A DNA stretch of 5,937 nucleotides, taken from NCBI GenBank assembly GCA_012031955.1, contig JAAURZ010000172.1, forward strand, positions 1 to 5,937, in the 5' to 3' direction. Source of the stretch: Bacteroidia bacterium. Its GTDB lineage: Bacteria; Bacteroidota; Bacteroidia; Cytophagales; Cyclobacteriaceae. The notes below the pieces were generated by a model. The model searched no databases. It saw only the letters and a list, made by a program, of their open reading frames with translations, and had not been told where the DNA came from. This document shows, one piece after another, positions 5,937-5,937 of this stretch. A program made the translations under genes and the position numbers. The stretch's first letter is position 1, and each line of letters opens with the position of its first letter.

Positions 5937-5937
5937 G

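Noticed and set aside
5402..5937. CRISPR array, tRNA or insertion-sequence ends
   Set aside because: I looked for regularly spaced repeats, cloverleaf patterns and terminal inverted repeats with target duplications and found none.

Overview
The window looks like a piece of a Bacteroidota chromosome, probably Cytophagales or a relative, with a moderately GC-rich coding composition. The evidence is the type of proteins: a triple helix-hairpin-helix ComEA-like protein, a large DUF4011-type superfamily 1 helicase and a small SET-domain methyltransferase, all resembling families I associate with that phylum. Ribosome-binding sites are not obvious, which also fits. No 16S or other decisive marker is present, so the placement is inference.

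Layout. Positions 1-704 (+) hold the 3' part of a gene with three helix-hairpin-helix repeats; its start is off the left edge. Twelve bases later, on the same strand, a large helicase gene runs from 717 to 4786. It is interrupted by three single-base indels: an extra A in 966-969, a missing T in 1053-1056 and a missing base near 3965. With these repaired it gives one continuous protein of 1356 residues. It has an N-terminal DUF4011-like region, SF1 motifs I, Ia, II, III, IV, V and VI, about 630 residues between Walker A and Walker B, and a C-terminal domain resembling a catalytically dead Vsr/MTES_1575-type nuclease. A SET-domain protein (5401 to 4763, minus strand) converges on the helicase and overlaps its last 24 bases.

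The right-hand 536 bases are mostly non-coding. They contain a 9-bp tandem repeat upstream of the SET gene, a strong intrinsic terminator that works on the minus strand (a G-U wobble and a U-tract fix its direction), a 10-bp palindrome, a 9-bp inverted repeat, and at the right edge a 36-codon minus-strand open frame that may be the tail of another gene.

How the genes relate. The first two genes are co-oriented and tightly spaced, so they may be co-transcribed; both are predicted to act on nucleic acid. DUF4011-helicase-Vsr proteins are a known architecture among nuclease/helicase proteins and have been discussed as phage-defence candidates. A defence role here is a hypothesis, weakened by the apparently dead nuclease and the broken frame. 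The SET gene is divergently regulated and has no clear functional link. I see no CRISPR array, tRNA, rRNA, insertion sequence or phage gene.
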